DNA of 64,000 nt, taken from assembly GCA_963732775.1 (NCBI GenBank), contig CAVTAR010000004.1, positions 62,001-126,000 of the forward strand. The letters run 5' to 3'. A model generated the notes under the pieces. It saw nothing but the letters and a program-made list of their open reading frames with translations, searched no databases and was not told the DNA's origin. This DNA is from CAVRQM01 sp963732775. GTDB taxonomy: Bacteria; Pseudomonadota; Alphaproteobacteria; Acetobacterales; Acetobacteraceae. Numbering within the stretch: position 1 is the stretch's first letter; each line of letters opens with the position of its first letter. Below are positions 34,119 to 44,426 of this stretch, in pieces. A program made the translations under genes and the position numbers.

Positions 34119-35168
34119 ATGTTTCGATCAGTGGGCATTCTGGGCGCGATGGCTGTGCTCGGGCTCGCGCCAGGTGCCCCGGCCCGGGCCGGGTCATACG
34201 TCTTCACCACGCTCGATCCGCCGGGCAGCTCGCTCACCGAACCCACGTCGATCAACGACAACGGGCGCGTCGCCGGGTTCTTCTGCTGCACTCCCGGCAA
34301 CCAAGGATTCGTGTGGGACGCCGGCGCGCTCCAGATCGTGACGGGTCCGGACCCCAGCATCGACCTCTACCTCTACGGCATCAACCAGGCCGGCCTCGCG
34401 GTGGGCCGCTACGGGATCAGCCAGGTGCAGGGCAATGCGGTCGTGTTCGATAGCGCGACAGGCAGCCTGAGTTTTCCGTTCGGGCCAGTGACCGACCCGT
34501 CGAATGCTTTCCTGGTCGCCGTCAACGAGCAGGGCGTGGCGGCTGGCTCGGCCACCGTGCCGGGGGCGCAAGGACCGTCGCGACAGGCAGTGACCTTCGC
34601 GCAGGGTCTGGCCACTCAGGTTCCGCTGCCAGCCGACACGATCCAGTCCGAACTGTACGGTATCAACGACGCCGGTACGGCCTGGGGCTACGCCGTCTCT
34701 CCCACGACCGCGGGCTATTTCACCTTCGCGGGCGGGCAGGTCTCTCCGGTCGTGTTCCCGCCGAACTTCTCGCTGTCACGGGTCGTGTCGATCTCCGAGC
34801 AGGGAGCGCTGATTGGCTCCGCCCGGGTGTTCTTGCCGGGGCAGCCGAATGTCGTTTCGGGTTTTATCTACAACGGCCAGATGTTCAATTCCTTCCACGC
34901 CCCGGGCGCCGGATCGACGCTCGCCGTCGCGACGAATGCCATCGGCCTTTTCGGGGAGTACTCGACCGGCCCGGTGTTTCGTCACGGCAACGCCTTCGTC
35001 CGGATTCACGGACAATACTATGACATCGACCCGCCAGGCTCGACGGACACGATCGTCGCCGCCGTCAACGCCGCGGGCAGCGTCGTCGGGAGCTATCGCA
35101 ACGGCAACGGCGTACTGCACGGCTTCGTCGCCATCTGCACGCCCGATCAGCAGCCCTGCACGCAGTAG
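34119..35168 (+). CDS. Secreted HAF-repeat beta-propeller-like protein
   Basis: A 349-residue exported protein. Residues 1-24 are a signal peptide ending ARA. The body consists of repeated units with the pattern INxxGxxxGxY (for example SINDNGRVAGFF, GINQAGLAVGRY, AVNEQGVAAGS, GINDAGTAWGYA, AVNAAGSVVGSY), the HAF or similar repeat expected to fold as a beta propeller. Function is unknown; such proteins are common in soil proteobacteria. AGAGGGG precedes the ATG by eight bases. The 275 bases upstream, back to the catalase start, hold no gene I can see. Confidence 0.8.
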   Translation: MFRSVGILGAMAVLGLAPGAPARAGSYVFTTLDPPGSSLTEPTSINDNGRVAGFFCCTPGNQGFVWDAGALQIVTGPDPSIDLYLYGINQAGLAVGRYGISQVQGNAVVFDSATGSLSFPFGPVTDPSNAFLVAVNEQGVAAGSATVPGAQGPSRQAVTFAQGLATQVPLPADTIQSELYGINDAGTAWGYAVSPTTAGYFTFAGGQVSPVVFPPNFSLSRVVSISEQGALIGSARVFLPGQPNVVSGFIYNGQMFNSFHAPGAGSTLAVATNAIGLFGEYSTGPVFRHGNAFVRIHGQYYDIDPPGSTDTIVAAVNAAGSVVGSYRNGNGVLHGFVAICTPDQQPCTQ

Positions 35169-35196
35169 CCGAGGCGATCGCGCCGACAGCATCGCG

Positions 35197-35606
35197 TCAC
35201 GATGGCGGCCCGGCGACCAGCCAAGCCGGGTCGAGAAACCGGTCCGCCTCGCCATCGTACGGCAGCCGGGTGATGTCCCAGTGCTCGACCCACGGGGCGT
35301 AGGCCGCCCACACCGCGGGGCCGCCGCCCACGAACACCACGCGGCCGGGGAACCGCGCGAGCATCGCCGCCGGCGCGTCCGCCGCCCGCACCGCCACGAT
35401 CGTGCGGTCCGCGCGCGCGAAATCGGGGATCGAGGCGGCCGTGGCCGGTCCCGCGATCAGGACGTGCCCGCGCGTGAGGTCGAAGAACCGCGCGACGTCG
35501 GCCCGGAACGCCGGGCGCGGATCGCCCTCCCACGGCAGCCGGCCGTGCAGGCCGAGCTGCCCGCGCTGCCCGGTCGCGCACACCACCCGGACCTGCGCGG
35601 CGCCGC

Positions 35607-35610
<4 letters not shown>
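35197..35610 (-). CDS. folA: Divergent dihydrofolate reductase
   Basis: A 137-residue protein aligned with dihydrofolate reductase, which makes tetrahydrofolate using NADPH. Visible motifs are GLHGRLPWEGDPRPAFRAD (the active-site loop with an acidic residue), GHVLIAGPATAASIP (NADPH-binding) and VVFVGGGPAVWAAY. It is about 25 residues shorter than typical enzymes and diverged, so it could be a paralogue. Its ATG overlaps the acs stop (ATGA). Tetrahydrofolate would serve the one-carbon units released by sarcosine oxidase encoded 6 kb away, but that link is inference. Confidence 0.8.
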
Positions 35611-37541
<1,931 letters not shown>

Positions 37542-37616
37542 GGCCGTCTCCCGTTTGCGACTATGCTATCCCGCGGCGGGGGCGAGGCAAAACGGGGGCT
37601 CGGCGGTCCGCACCAT

Positions 37617-38087
37617 TCAGCGCAGGTCGACGTGGGTCAGCACGTTGTCGCTGCCGTCGCGAACCTCCAGGCTCGCGCGGACGAAGCTGTTGATGTTCGC
37701 TGTCGTCCCCGTGCTGTCCCACATCACCAGGCGGCTGGCGATCTCGTACTGCGACCGGTAGGCGCGCAGCAGGCAGGACTCGCCTGGCATGAGCTGACGC
37801 GAGCCGGACGGTCCACCGAACAGCAGCTGGCCGCAGCCATAGAGCGCGCTGTTGATGTTCGCGCCGCCGATGTCGTCGGTTTCAATTCCATAGAGAAGCA
37901 GCGGCACTGGAGCGCTGGCGCTGTAGCTCAGGATGAGGTCGGCGTGGTCCCCGGCTGCGCCCCAGCCGACCGGTGACGAGAACTCGTTGACGTTGACGTA
38001 GACCGGCCCCGCGGCATGGGCGGCGATCGTGCCGCTGGAGAGCGCGAGCGCCGCGGCGGCGACGGTCGTGAGCAGACGACGGAACAT
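37617..38087 (-). CDS. Exported protein, EVRDxSxNVLTHV family, member 1
   Basis: A 156-residue secreted protein I do not recognise from a named family. Residues 1-26 form a signal peptide ending AHA. The mature part has two to four cysteines and ends in VRASLEVRDGSDNVLTHVDL, nearly the same ending as the gene immediately upstream (38134-38625) and a truncated copy at 56870. YVNVNEFSSPVGWGAAGDHA aligns loosely with the other member's TPVYWGTAGTHA. The conserved extreme C-terminus suggests either the last strands of a small beta-sandwich or a sorting signal. Probably cotranscribed with its paralogue, 46 bases upstream. Confidence 0.75.
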   Translation of the reverse strand: MFRRLLTTVAAAALALSSGTIAAHAAGPVYVNVNEFSSPVGWGAAGDHADLILSYSASAPVPLLLYGIETDDIGGANINSALYGCGQLLFGGPSGSRQLMPGESCLLRAYRSQYEIASRLVMWDSTGTTANINSFVRASLEVRDGSDNVLTHVDLR

Positions 38088-38133
38088 GGTGGCGGGTCCT
38101 TTCGCGGGAGGTTTGGAAGGAAGGAGAGCGAGG

Positions 38134-38625
38134 TCAGCGCAGCTCGACATGCGTCAGCACGTTCTCGCTGGCGTCGCGCACCTCGATCATGGCGCGGACG
38201 TTGTTGCGCATGTTGACGCTGGAGCGGGTGCCGTCGGTGATCATGGCTTGCCCGGTGAAGCTGCCGCCGTTGGTGCGCTGCAACTCCACGAAGCAATGCT
38301 GGCCCGGCTGCAGCGAGTAGCCGACCACCGACCCCCCGGAGACCGCCGGCGTGCCGCAGTTGTCGAGCGTCACGGTCTGCGTGTTGTTCTGGACGGCGCT
38401 GACCAGCACCTGCTTCACGATCAGCGGGATCGTCGCCCCCTTGTCGTATTGCAGCACGAGCACGGCGTGGGTGCCGGCGGTGCCCCAGTAGACCGGGGTG
38501 GACTGCAGGGCGAGCGTCGCGGGCGTCCCCGCGGCCTGCGCCGCGGCAGCGCCGAACGTGACGGCGAGTGCCGCCAAACCGGCGCGCACGGCCCGGTGCA
38601 GACGCGGAGCGCGTTTCGTTGTCAT
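38134..38625 (-). CDS. Exported protein, EVRDxSxNVLTHV family, member 2
   Basis: A 163-residue secreted paralogue of the downstream protein. The signal peptide (1-32) ends AQA. STPVYWGTAGTHAVLVLQYD, DNCGTPAVSGGSVVGYSLQP and GQHCFVELQRTNGG mark the mature domain, with two cysteines that could form a disulfide, and the chain ends VRAMIEVRDASENVLTHVEL. The ATG follows AAGGGG by nine bases. Function unknown; exported, soluble, probably all-beta. Confidence 0.75.
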   Translation of the reverse strand: MTTKRAPRLHRAVRAGLAALAVTFGAAAAQAAGTPATLALQSTPVYWGTAGTHAVLVLQYDKGATIPLIVKQVLVSAVQNNTQTVTLDNCGTPAVSGGSVVGYSLQPGQHCFVELQRTNGGSFTGQAMITDGTRSSVNMRNNVRAMIEVRDASENVLTHVELR

Positions 38626-38857
38626 CGCTGGATCCCCTTCGGAGAGGGCACCCCGCCCTCGGTGAGGCTGCTTCTACGGGCGGAGCCTCGGCCGATCTGT
38701 GACCGCGGGCACACGCGGCCTTTTGGGAAGTCGCAGCTTGTGCAGCACCACCCAACCCCCCCCTTGGAGGATCCACAAAACCGGACAGATCGCGCGCTAC
38801 CTGCAGGAATCACGAATATCCTTGCATTCAACCCCGATCCGTGTTCCTGTTCTGTTC

Positions 38858-39511
38858 GTGCAAACGCTCCCCATCCCCGATGTCCTGGCCGACGCCTCCC
38901 GCCGCTTCGGGCTCATTGTGGACGTGCTGTGCCGAGGTCTCGGCCTGTGGTCCGCGCGGGAGCGGCCGTCGCCGCCGCACGCCGGCCTCGCCTACGCCCA
39001 GGTGCGACGGTGCATGGCGCGGGTGCAGAGCCTGCTGGCTCTCCTGGCCGCCGGCCGCCTCCCCAGGAGTTATCCACCCCGCCCCGTTCGGGCCGCCGCC
39101 AACGACCCGCCGGCGCCGGAGCCAACCCCGGCCAGGACCTACGTCCGCCTGCCGCGCAGGATCGGCTGGCTGATGGCCAAGGATATCGAGATCCGGGCGG
39201 CGTCTAGCCAGCTCGCCCACTGGCTGGGCGATCCCGCGGTGGCGGCGGTGCTGGAGCAGGTGCCGCAGGCCCGGCGACCGCTCGCCGCCCTGTGCCGGAT
39301 GCTGGCGATCCCGCCCTGGCCCCACTCCCCGCACCGCCCGCTGCCACCGCCGAAACCCCGGGTGCGAAAGCCCCGGCCGAGAAAGCCGCGCCGTCCCACC
39401 CTGGCCGAGGACCGCGCGGCGGTGTGGAACCACCGCTGCATCGAGACGGACAGCGGCTGGGTGCGCCCCGGCAAGCGCCCCTGGTGGATGCCGGCGAGAC
39501 GGCGGCGATAA
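38858..39511 (+). CDS. Hypothetical protein, basic C-terminus
   Basis: A 217-residue protein of unknown function. The central block LPRRIGWLMAKDIEIRAASS and QLAHWLGDPAVAAVLEQVPQ followed by RPLAALCRMLAI resembles a hypothetical family that I associate with Acetobacteraceae, often present in many copies per genome. The N-terminal third carries RFGLIVDVLCRGLG, and the last 70 residues are extremely rich in Pro, Lys and Arg (PRVRKPRPRKPRRP), suggesting nucleic-acid contact or disorder. The GTG start is the first codon in frame near the homologous region; upstream is 230 bases of divergent non-coding DNA. Confidence 0.55.
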   Translation: MQTLPIPDVLADASRRFGLIVDVLCRGLGLWSARERPSPPHAGLAYAQVRRCMARVQSLLALLAAGRLPRSYPPRPVRAAANDPPAPEPTPARTYVRLPRRIGWLMAKDIEIRAASSQLAHWLGDPAVAAVLEQVPQARRPLAALCRMLAIPPWPHSPHRPLPPPKPRVRKPRPRKPRRPTLAEDRAAVWNHRCIETDSGWVRPGKRPWWMPARRRR

Positions 39512-39563
39512 AGCAGGACCGCCGAGGCACGCCCAGTTTGTTACGGTAACAACACGAAACCCG

Positions 39564-40697
39564 TTATCGATCCACAACCAGGTCGCCGAGCGGCTTGCTG
39601 CAGCAGATCAGCACGTAGCCCAGGTCGATCTCGCGCTGCCGGATGCCGCCCTGGTGGCGCATGTCGACCTTTCCGGAGAGCAGCTTGCACTTGCAGGTGC
39701 CGCACATCCCCTTGGTGCAGGAACTCGGCAGCTTCAGCCCGGCCGCCCGCGCCGCATCCAGCACGAACGTGCCAGGGCCGCAGGGCACCGTCGCCTTGCT
39801 GCGGGTGAACTCGACCTGGAACGCGGCCGGCCCGGCTGCCAGCATCTCGGCCGCCAGCGCCTCGGCCGCCACCTCCGGCTCGGCGCGGGCGAGGGTGGCG
39901 AAGTCGAAGCTCTCCTCGTGGTAGCGCGCCATCGGGTAGCCGGCCTCGCCCAGCATGGCGCGGACGGCCGCCATGTACGGCGCGGGGCCGCAGCAGAACA
40001 CCTCGCGTTCCGCGAGATCCGGCGCGATCAGCCGCAGCATCGGCAGCGACAGGCGGCCGCGATAGCCCGGCCAGACCTCGCCCAGCGCGTCGGCCTCGCA
40101 GATCGCCACGGGCCGGAAGTTCGGGTGCCGCGCGGCGAGCATCGCCTGCTCGGCGCGGAAGACGATGTCGGCCGGGCTGCGGGCGCTGTGGACGAACAGG
40201 ATGTCGGCCGGCGCGGCCAGGTCCGTCGCCGCGCGGGCAAAGCTCATCAGCGGGGTGATGCCGCTGCCGCCCGACAGCAACAGCAACTTGTCACCTGTCG
40301 CGGTTGCCGGGCAGAACGCGCCGGTGGGGCCGGCCACCGCCACCCGCATCCCCGGCCGCAACGTGGCATGCAGCCACGGCGTGAGCTGCCCCCCCGGCAC
40401 ACGCTTGCTGGTGATCTGCACCCGGTCCGGGCGGGTCGGCGGCGAGGCGATGGTGTAGCACCGCGACACCTCGGTGCCGTCCACGTCAAAGCTGAAGGTC
40501 AGGAACTGCCCCGCCGCGAACCGGAATCCCCGCGCGGGGTCGGCGGCGAAGGTGAAGGTCTTCACGTCGTGCGTCTCGTCGTGCACGGCGACGCAGACCA
40601 GGCTGTCGTCGCGCTCGGGGTCCCAGTCGGGCGTCACGGCCTGGGTCACGGCCTGGGTCACGGCCTGGGTCACGGCCGGGATCACGGCCTGGATCAC
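39564..40697 (-). CDS. gbcB: GbcB-like ferredoxin reductase (betaine demethylation)
   Basis: A 377-residue reductase. An FAD domain (SRCYTIASPPTRPD), an NAD domain (LLLLSGGSGITPLMSFARAA) and a C-terminal plant-type 2Fe-2S domain (PSSCTKGMCGTCKCKLLSG, with a fourth Cys near the end in LICCSK) pass electrons from NADH to an oxygenase. Domain order and length match GbcB, partner of the Rieske oxygenase GbcA that removes the first methyl from glycine betaine; gbcA lies at 48706. The start GTG overlaps the soxG stop (GTGA). The first 22 residues come from a 12-bp repeat with a GTG in every unit, so initiation could occur at several points. Confidence 0.88.
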   Translation of the reverse strand: MIQAVIPAVTQAVTQAVTQAVTPDWDPERDDSLVCVAVHDETHDVKTFTFAADPARGFRFAAGQFLTFSFDVDGTEVSRCYTIASPPTRPDRVQITSKRVPGGQLTPWLHATLRPGMRVAVAGPTGAFCPATATGDKLLLLSGGSGITPLMSFARAATDLAAPADILFVHSARSPADIVFRAEQAMLAARHPNFRPVAICEADALGEVWPGYRGRLSLPMLRLIAPDLAEREVFCCGPAPYMAAVRAMLGEAGYPMARYHEESFDFATLARAEPEVAAEALAAEMLAAGPAAFQVEFTRSKATVPCGPGTFVLDAARAAGLKLPSSCTKGMCGTCKCKLLSGKVDMRHQGGIRQREIDLGYVLICCSKPLGDLVVDR

Positions 40698-40704
40698 GGC
40701 CAGT
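40633..40704 (-). repeat. 12-bp tandem repeat at the soxG/gbcB junction
   Basis: Six consecutive 12-base units (GTCACGGCCTGG on the plus strand, the last three with one to three changes) span the start of gbcB and the last bases of soxG. Read on the minus strand each unit contains GTG in the gbcB frame and encodes Val-Thr-Gln-Ala or Val-Ile-Gln-Ala. Confidence 0.95.
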
Positions 40705-41152
40705 CCCGCCCCGCCTGCGCCAGCAATGCCTGGACATATGCGGCGAAACTGCGCCAGACCTCGATCCGCCATGCGAACGGCGCCACCCGCCACAGCACGA
40801 TCTCGGCCTTGACGAACAGCGTGCGGGTGCTGGCGCCGACCGGCAGCGTCTCCAGGTCGAGCGGGCATCCGGCGGCGAGCATCGCGGTCGCGGACCGGCC
40901 GGACAGCTCCAGCGCCACCTGCCGCTCGCCGATGTCCACCACACAGCCCGCGTTCGGCGCATCCGTGCCCGCCGGGGCCAGCAGCAGCACCTCGTCGGGG
41001 CCGAGCCGCAGCGCCGCCCGCGCCCCGGCCCGGCTCGCCCGCAGCAGGGGCGGCAGAGCGACCCCGAACCCGGCGCAGCCGGCGGCGAGCATGGCCGGGT
41101 CGCCGCGCAGGCTGTAGCGGGCGTCCGGCGGCAGGATCGCGACGTCAGCCAT
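40694..41152 (-). CDS. soxG: Sarcosine oxidase subunit gamma
   Basis: A 152-residue gamma subunit of heterotetrameric sarcosine oxidase, a structural subunit with a fold related to the folate-binding aminomethyltransferase. ALRLGPDEVLLLAP, VDIGERQVALELSGRSAT and VKAEIVLWRVAPFAWRIEVW match the family. It overlaps the soxA stop by eight bases and its own stop overlaps the gbcB start, so soxA-soxG-gbcB is translationally linked. Confidence 0.93.
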   Translation of the reverse strand: MADVAILPPDARYSLRGDPAMLAAGCAGFGVALPPLLRASRAGARAALRLGPDEVLLLAPAGTDAPNAGCVVDIGERQVALELSGRSATAMLAAGCPLDLETLPVGASTRTLFVKAEIVLWRVAPFAWRIEVWRSFAAYVQALLAQAGRDWP

Positions 41153-44024
41153 TCAGCAGCGTGCCCTCGGGATCGTGGAACACCGGCGCGACCACCCGCA
41201 CCGGAATAGTACGGTCCGGCATCGGCACGTGCAGCGTGTCCCCCATCCTGGCCCGCCCGCCAGACACCATGGCCAGCGCGATCGAGCGGTCGAGCGCCGG
41301 GCCGTGATAGGCGCTGGTGACGTGGCCCAGCATCGTCATCGGGATCGGTTGCGTTGCACCGGCGACGATCTGGGCGCCCTCCTCCAGCACGATCGAGGGA
41401 TCCTCGGTCAGCAATCCCACGAGCTGCTTGCGCGCCGGATCGCCCATCGCGGCGCGGGCGAGCGAGCGCTTGCCGACGAAATCGGCTTTCGTCCGCCCGA
41501 CCGCCCAGGCCATGCCGGCATCGTCCGGGGTGGCGGTGCCGTCGGTGTCCTGCCCGACGATGACGTAGCCCTTCTCCGCCCGCAGCACGTGCATGGCCTC
41601 GGTCCCGTACGGCGTGGCGCCGCCCGCGAGCACCGCATCCCACACGTCCGCCGCCCGCGAGGGCGGGACGTTGAGCTCGTATCCTGTCTCTCCGGTGAAG
41701 CTCACGCGGAACACTCGCGCCGGCAAACCCATGACGCGGGCCTGCCGGACGCTCATGTGCGGCATCGTCAGGTCGGCGTCCGTCAGCGGCGCCACGACCT
41801 CTCGCGCCCGCGGACCCTGGACCGCGATGACGGCGTACTGCTCGGTGATCGAGGTGAGCCACACGTGTAGGTCGACGAACTCGGTCTGGCGATAATCCTC
41901 CATGACGGCGAGCACGCGCGCGGCACCGCCGGTGGTGGTGGTGACGTGGAAGCGGTCCTCGGCCAGGCGGGCGACGATGCCGTCGTCCATGATGAACCCG
42001 TCCTCGCGCAGCAGCAGCGCGTAGCGGCAGCGCCCGACCGCCAACTTGCGCAGCGGCCCGGCGTACATCCGGTCGAGGAACTCCGCGGCGTCCGGCCCCA
42101 CCACCTCGATCTTGCCCAGCGTCGAGGCATCGAACGCGCCGGCACCGGCGCGGGTCGCGCGGCCCTCGCGCAGCACCGCGACGTGCATGTCCTCGCCGGG
42201 ACGGGGGAAGTATCGCGCGCGCTTCCACTGCCCCACGTCCTCGAACACCGCGCCGAGAGCGGCCGCCCGTTCGTGGATCGGGGTCGTGCGTGTCGGGTCG
42301 AACAGCCCACCGCGCGAGGTGCCCGCGAGCACGCCGAAGCTGGTCGGCGTGTACGGCATCCGGAACGTGGTCAGGCCCACCTGCGGCGGTGCCACGCCGA
42401 GCGCGCCGGCGACGATCGCCAGGGTGTTGACGTTCGAGGTCTTGCCCTGGTCGGTCGCCATGCCGGTGGTGGTGTAGCGCTTGACGTGCTCGATCGAGCG
42501 GAACCCCTCGCGGGTGGCGAGCAGCAGGTCCTTCGCCGTCACGTCGTTCTGGAAGTCCACGAAGGCCTTGCCGGCCGGTGCATCCGCCGGTGCCGGCGCC
42601 GTGCCCATCGTCGGCGCGCCGGCAGCGGCGAAGCGGCGCAGGGTGGCGGCCTCGCCGGCGGCGTATCCCTCGTCCAGCGCCGCGGCCAGGTCGAACGTGC
42701 CGCGGCAGGCGCCGGCGCAGCGCGTGGCCTCGGCCGGCTCGCCGGGCAGATAGACCCCGGACGCCGCGTCGAAGCGCAGCTTGCCGCGAGACTGGCTGAA
42801 CAGGTGCAGGCTGGGCGTGAAGCCGCCGGCCATCAGCAGCAGGTCGCACCCGACGGTCTGGCCGCCCGACAAGGTGACATGGCGCACGCCCAGCCGGCCG
42901 CCTGTGTCGGCGATGGTGGAGCCGTGATGCACGGCGATGCCCGCGTCGCGCGCCTGTTGCGGCCACGCACCGACGGCGGCGTCGCGCCGGTCGACGATCG
43001 CCTCGATCGCCGCGCCGGCTCGGCGGAGCGCGAGCGCGGCCTGGTAGCCGCCGTCGTGCGCGGCGGCGACCACCACGCGCCGGCCGGCAAGCACGGCATA
43101 GCGTTCGGCATAGATGCGCGCGGCGTCGGCCAGCATCACGCCGGGGCGGTCGTTGCCGGGGAACACCAGCGGCCGCTCGTGCGCACCGGTGGCCAGCACC
43201 ACGGTGGCCGCGCGCACCTGCCACAGCCGCTCGCGCGGCTCGTCGCCCGGTGCCGCGAGGTGGTCGGTGCGTCGCTCGGCGAGAGCCACCAGGTTGTGCG
43301 GAAAGTAGCCGAACGCGGTGGTGCGCGGCAGCAGGACCACGCCGGCGCGCGACAGGTCGGCCAGCGTGCCGGCGAGCCAGGAGGCGGCGGGCACCCCGTC
43401 GATCGCCGCCTCGCCCGGCGCCAGCAGGCTGCCGCCCAGTTCGGCCTGCTCGTCGCACAGCATCACCCGCACGCCGCGCGAAGCGGCGGCGAGCGCCGCG
43501 GCGAGCCCGGCGGGGCCGGCGCCCACCACCAGCACCTCGCAATGGGCGAAGCGGCTCGCGTAGCGGTCGGGGTCGGGGTGCTCGGGCGGGCTGCCCAGGC
43601 CGGCCGCGCGACGGATCACCGGCTCGTAGACGTCGTGCCAGAACCTCCGCGGCCACATGAAGGTCTTGTAGTAGAACCCGGCCGGCAGCAGCGGCGCCAC
43701 CAGGTCGTTGACCGCGCCGACATCGAAGCGCAGCGACGGCGAGCGGTTCTGGCTCTCGGCGGCCAGACCGTCGAACAGCTCCACGGTGGTCGCCCGCAGG
43801 TTCGGCGTGTCGCGCACGCGAACCAGCGCGTTCGGCTCGTCGGAGCCCGCGCTGACGATGCCGCGCGGGCGGTGGTACTTGAAGCTGCGGCCGACCAGGT
43901 GGACGTCGTTGGCCAGCAGCGCCGAGGCGAGCGTGTCGCCGGGGTGCGCTGCCATCGTGCGCCCGTCGAAGCTGAAACGGATTTTTCGCGAGCGGTCGAT
44001 GCGCCCGCCGGTGGCCAGGCGCAT
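41145..44024 (-). CDS. soxA: Sarcosine oxidase subunit alpha
   Basis: A 959-residue alpha subunit. An N-terminal ferredoxin-fold region (FSFDGRTMAAHPGDTLASAL) is followed by an FAD/NAD Rossmann domain with LVVGAGPAGLAAALAA (about residue 170), the inter-domain segment CRGTFDLAAALDEGY and a C-terminal aminomethyltransferase-like domain (GFIMDDGIVARL, SFTGETGYELNVP, PDDAGMAW) that binds tetrahydrofolate and receives the formaldehyde unit. Length and order match SoxA. The ATG overlaps the soxD stop by one base. Confidence 0.96.
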   Translation of the reverse strand: MRLATGGRIDRSRKIRFSFDGRTMAAHPGDTLASALLANDVHLVGRSFKYHRPRGIVSAGSDEPNALVRVRDTPNLRATTVELFDGLAAESQNRSPSLRFDVGAVNDLVAPLLPAGFYYKTFMWPRRFWHDVYEPVIRRAAGLGSPPEHPDPDRYASRFAHCEVLVVGAGPAGLAAALAAASRGVRVMLCDEQAELGGSLLAPGEAAIDGVPAASWLAGTLADLSRAGVVLLPRTTAFGYFPHNLVALAERRTDHLAAPGDEPRERLWQVRAATVVLATGAHERPLVFPGNDRPGVMLADAARIYAERYAVLAGRRVVVAAAHDGGYQAALALRRAGAAIEAIVDRRDAAVGAWPQQARDAGIAVHHGSTIADTGGRLGVRHVTLSGGQTVGCDLLLMAGGFTPSLHLFSQSRGKLRFDAASGVYLPGEPAEATRCAGACRGTFDLAAALDEGYAAGEAATLRRFAAAGAPTMGTAPAPADAPAGKAFVDFQNDVTAKDLLLATREGFRSIEHVKRYTTTGMATDQGKTSNVNTLAIVAGALGVAPPQVGLTTFRMPYTPTSFGVLAGTSRGGLFDPTRTTPIHERAAALGAVFEDVGQWKRARYFPRPGEDMHVAVLREGRATRAGAGAFDASTLGKIEVVGPDAAEFLDRMYAGPLRKLAVGRCRYALLLREDGFIMDDGIVARLAEDRFHVTTTTGGAARVLAVMEDYRQTEFVDLHVWLTSITEQYAVIAVQGPRAREVVAPLTDADLTMPHMSVRQARVMGLPARVFRVSFTGETGYELNVPPSRAADVWDAVLAGGATPYGTEAMHVLRAEKGYVIVGQDTDGTATPDDAGMAWAVGRTKADFVGKRSLARAAMGDPARKQLVGLLTEDPSIVLEEGAQIVAGATQPIPMTMLGHVTSAYHGPALDRSIALAMVSGGRARMGDTLHVPMPDRTIPVRVVAPVFHDPEGTLLNG

Positions 44025-44296
44025 CAGGCAAGCTCCGGGCGCCGCTGGCCCACGTCGTAGATGGCGAGGAAGCGGTCGGTGGTGGTGTCGCGCAGCGCGT
44101 TGAAGAAGCGCTGGCAGCCATGCGCGTGTCGCCAGCGCTCGGCGTGGACGCCCTTGATGTTGGTGCGGGCGTAGAGGAAGTCGGCCCACGCGTCGTCATC
44201 GGCGCGCGCGGGATCGCGGATCACGTGCGCCTCGCCGGCGTAGGCGAACTCGATCTCGTTGCGCGGGCCGCAATGCGGGCAGGCGATCAGGAGCAT
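44024..44296 (-). CDS. soxD: Sarcosine oxidase subunit delta
   Basis: A 90-residue zinc-binding delta subunit: LIACPHCGPRNEIEFAYAGE carries the first CxxC pair and the characteristic GPRNE, with WRHAHGCQRFFNALRDTT supplying the later His and Cys. Length is exactly typical. It begins 130 bases after soxB, an unusually long gap filled by a palindromic element. Confidence 0.96.
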   Translation of the reverse strand: MLLIACPHCGPRNEIEFAYAGEAHVIRDPARADDDAWADFLYARTNIKGVHAERWRHAHGCQRFFNALRDTTTDRFLAIYDVGQRRPELA

Positions 44297-44316
44297 TGGG
44301 CGCCGTGCGGTCCACC

Positions 44317-44412
44317 CCCCACCCGGCGCTTCGCGCCACCCTGCCCACGAGGGGGAGGGGAAACGATCTCCCTCCCCATCTTGGGGAGGGTGGCGCGGAG
44401 CGCCGGGTGGGG
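44317..44412. repeat. Long palindromic intergenic element, copy 2
   Basis: Two 26-bp arms (44317-44342 and 44387-44412) pair with one mismatch. As in copy 1 each arm starts or ends with CCCCACCCGG/CCGGGTGGGG, contains a small palindrome (GGCGCTTCGCGCC here), and the centre holds an inner GGGGAGGG/CCCTCCCC pair. It sits between soxB and soxD inside the sox operon. Confidence 0.9.
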
Positions 44413-44426
44413 CCGGGCGGGCACGC

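Noticed and set aside
39538..39552. Inverted repeat TTGTTAC-G-GTAACAA between two convergent genes
   Set aside because: A 7-bp AT-rich stem with no T-run is too weak for a terminator and no attachment-site partner was found.
40486..44199. A 1237-codon frame spanning soxD, soxA and soxG
   Set aside because: It reads the sox genes out of frame over most of its length; the real subunits are in other frames with intact motifs.
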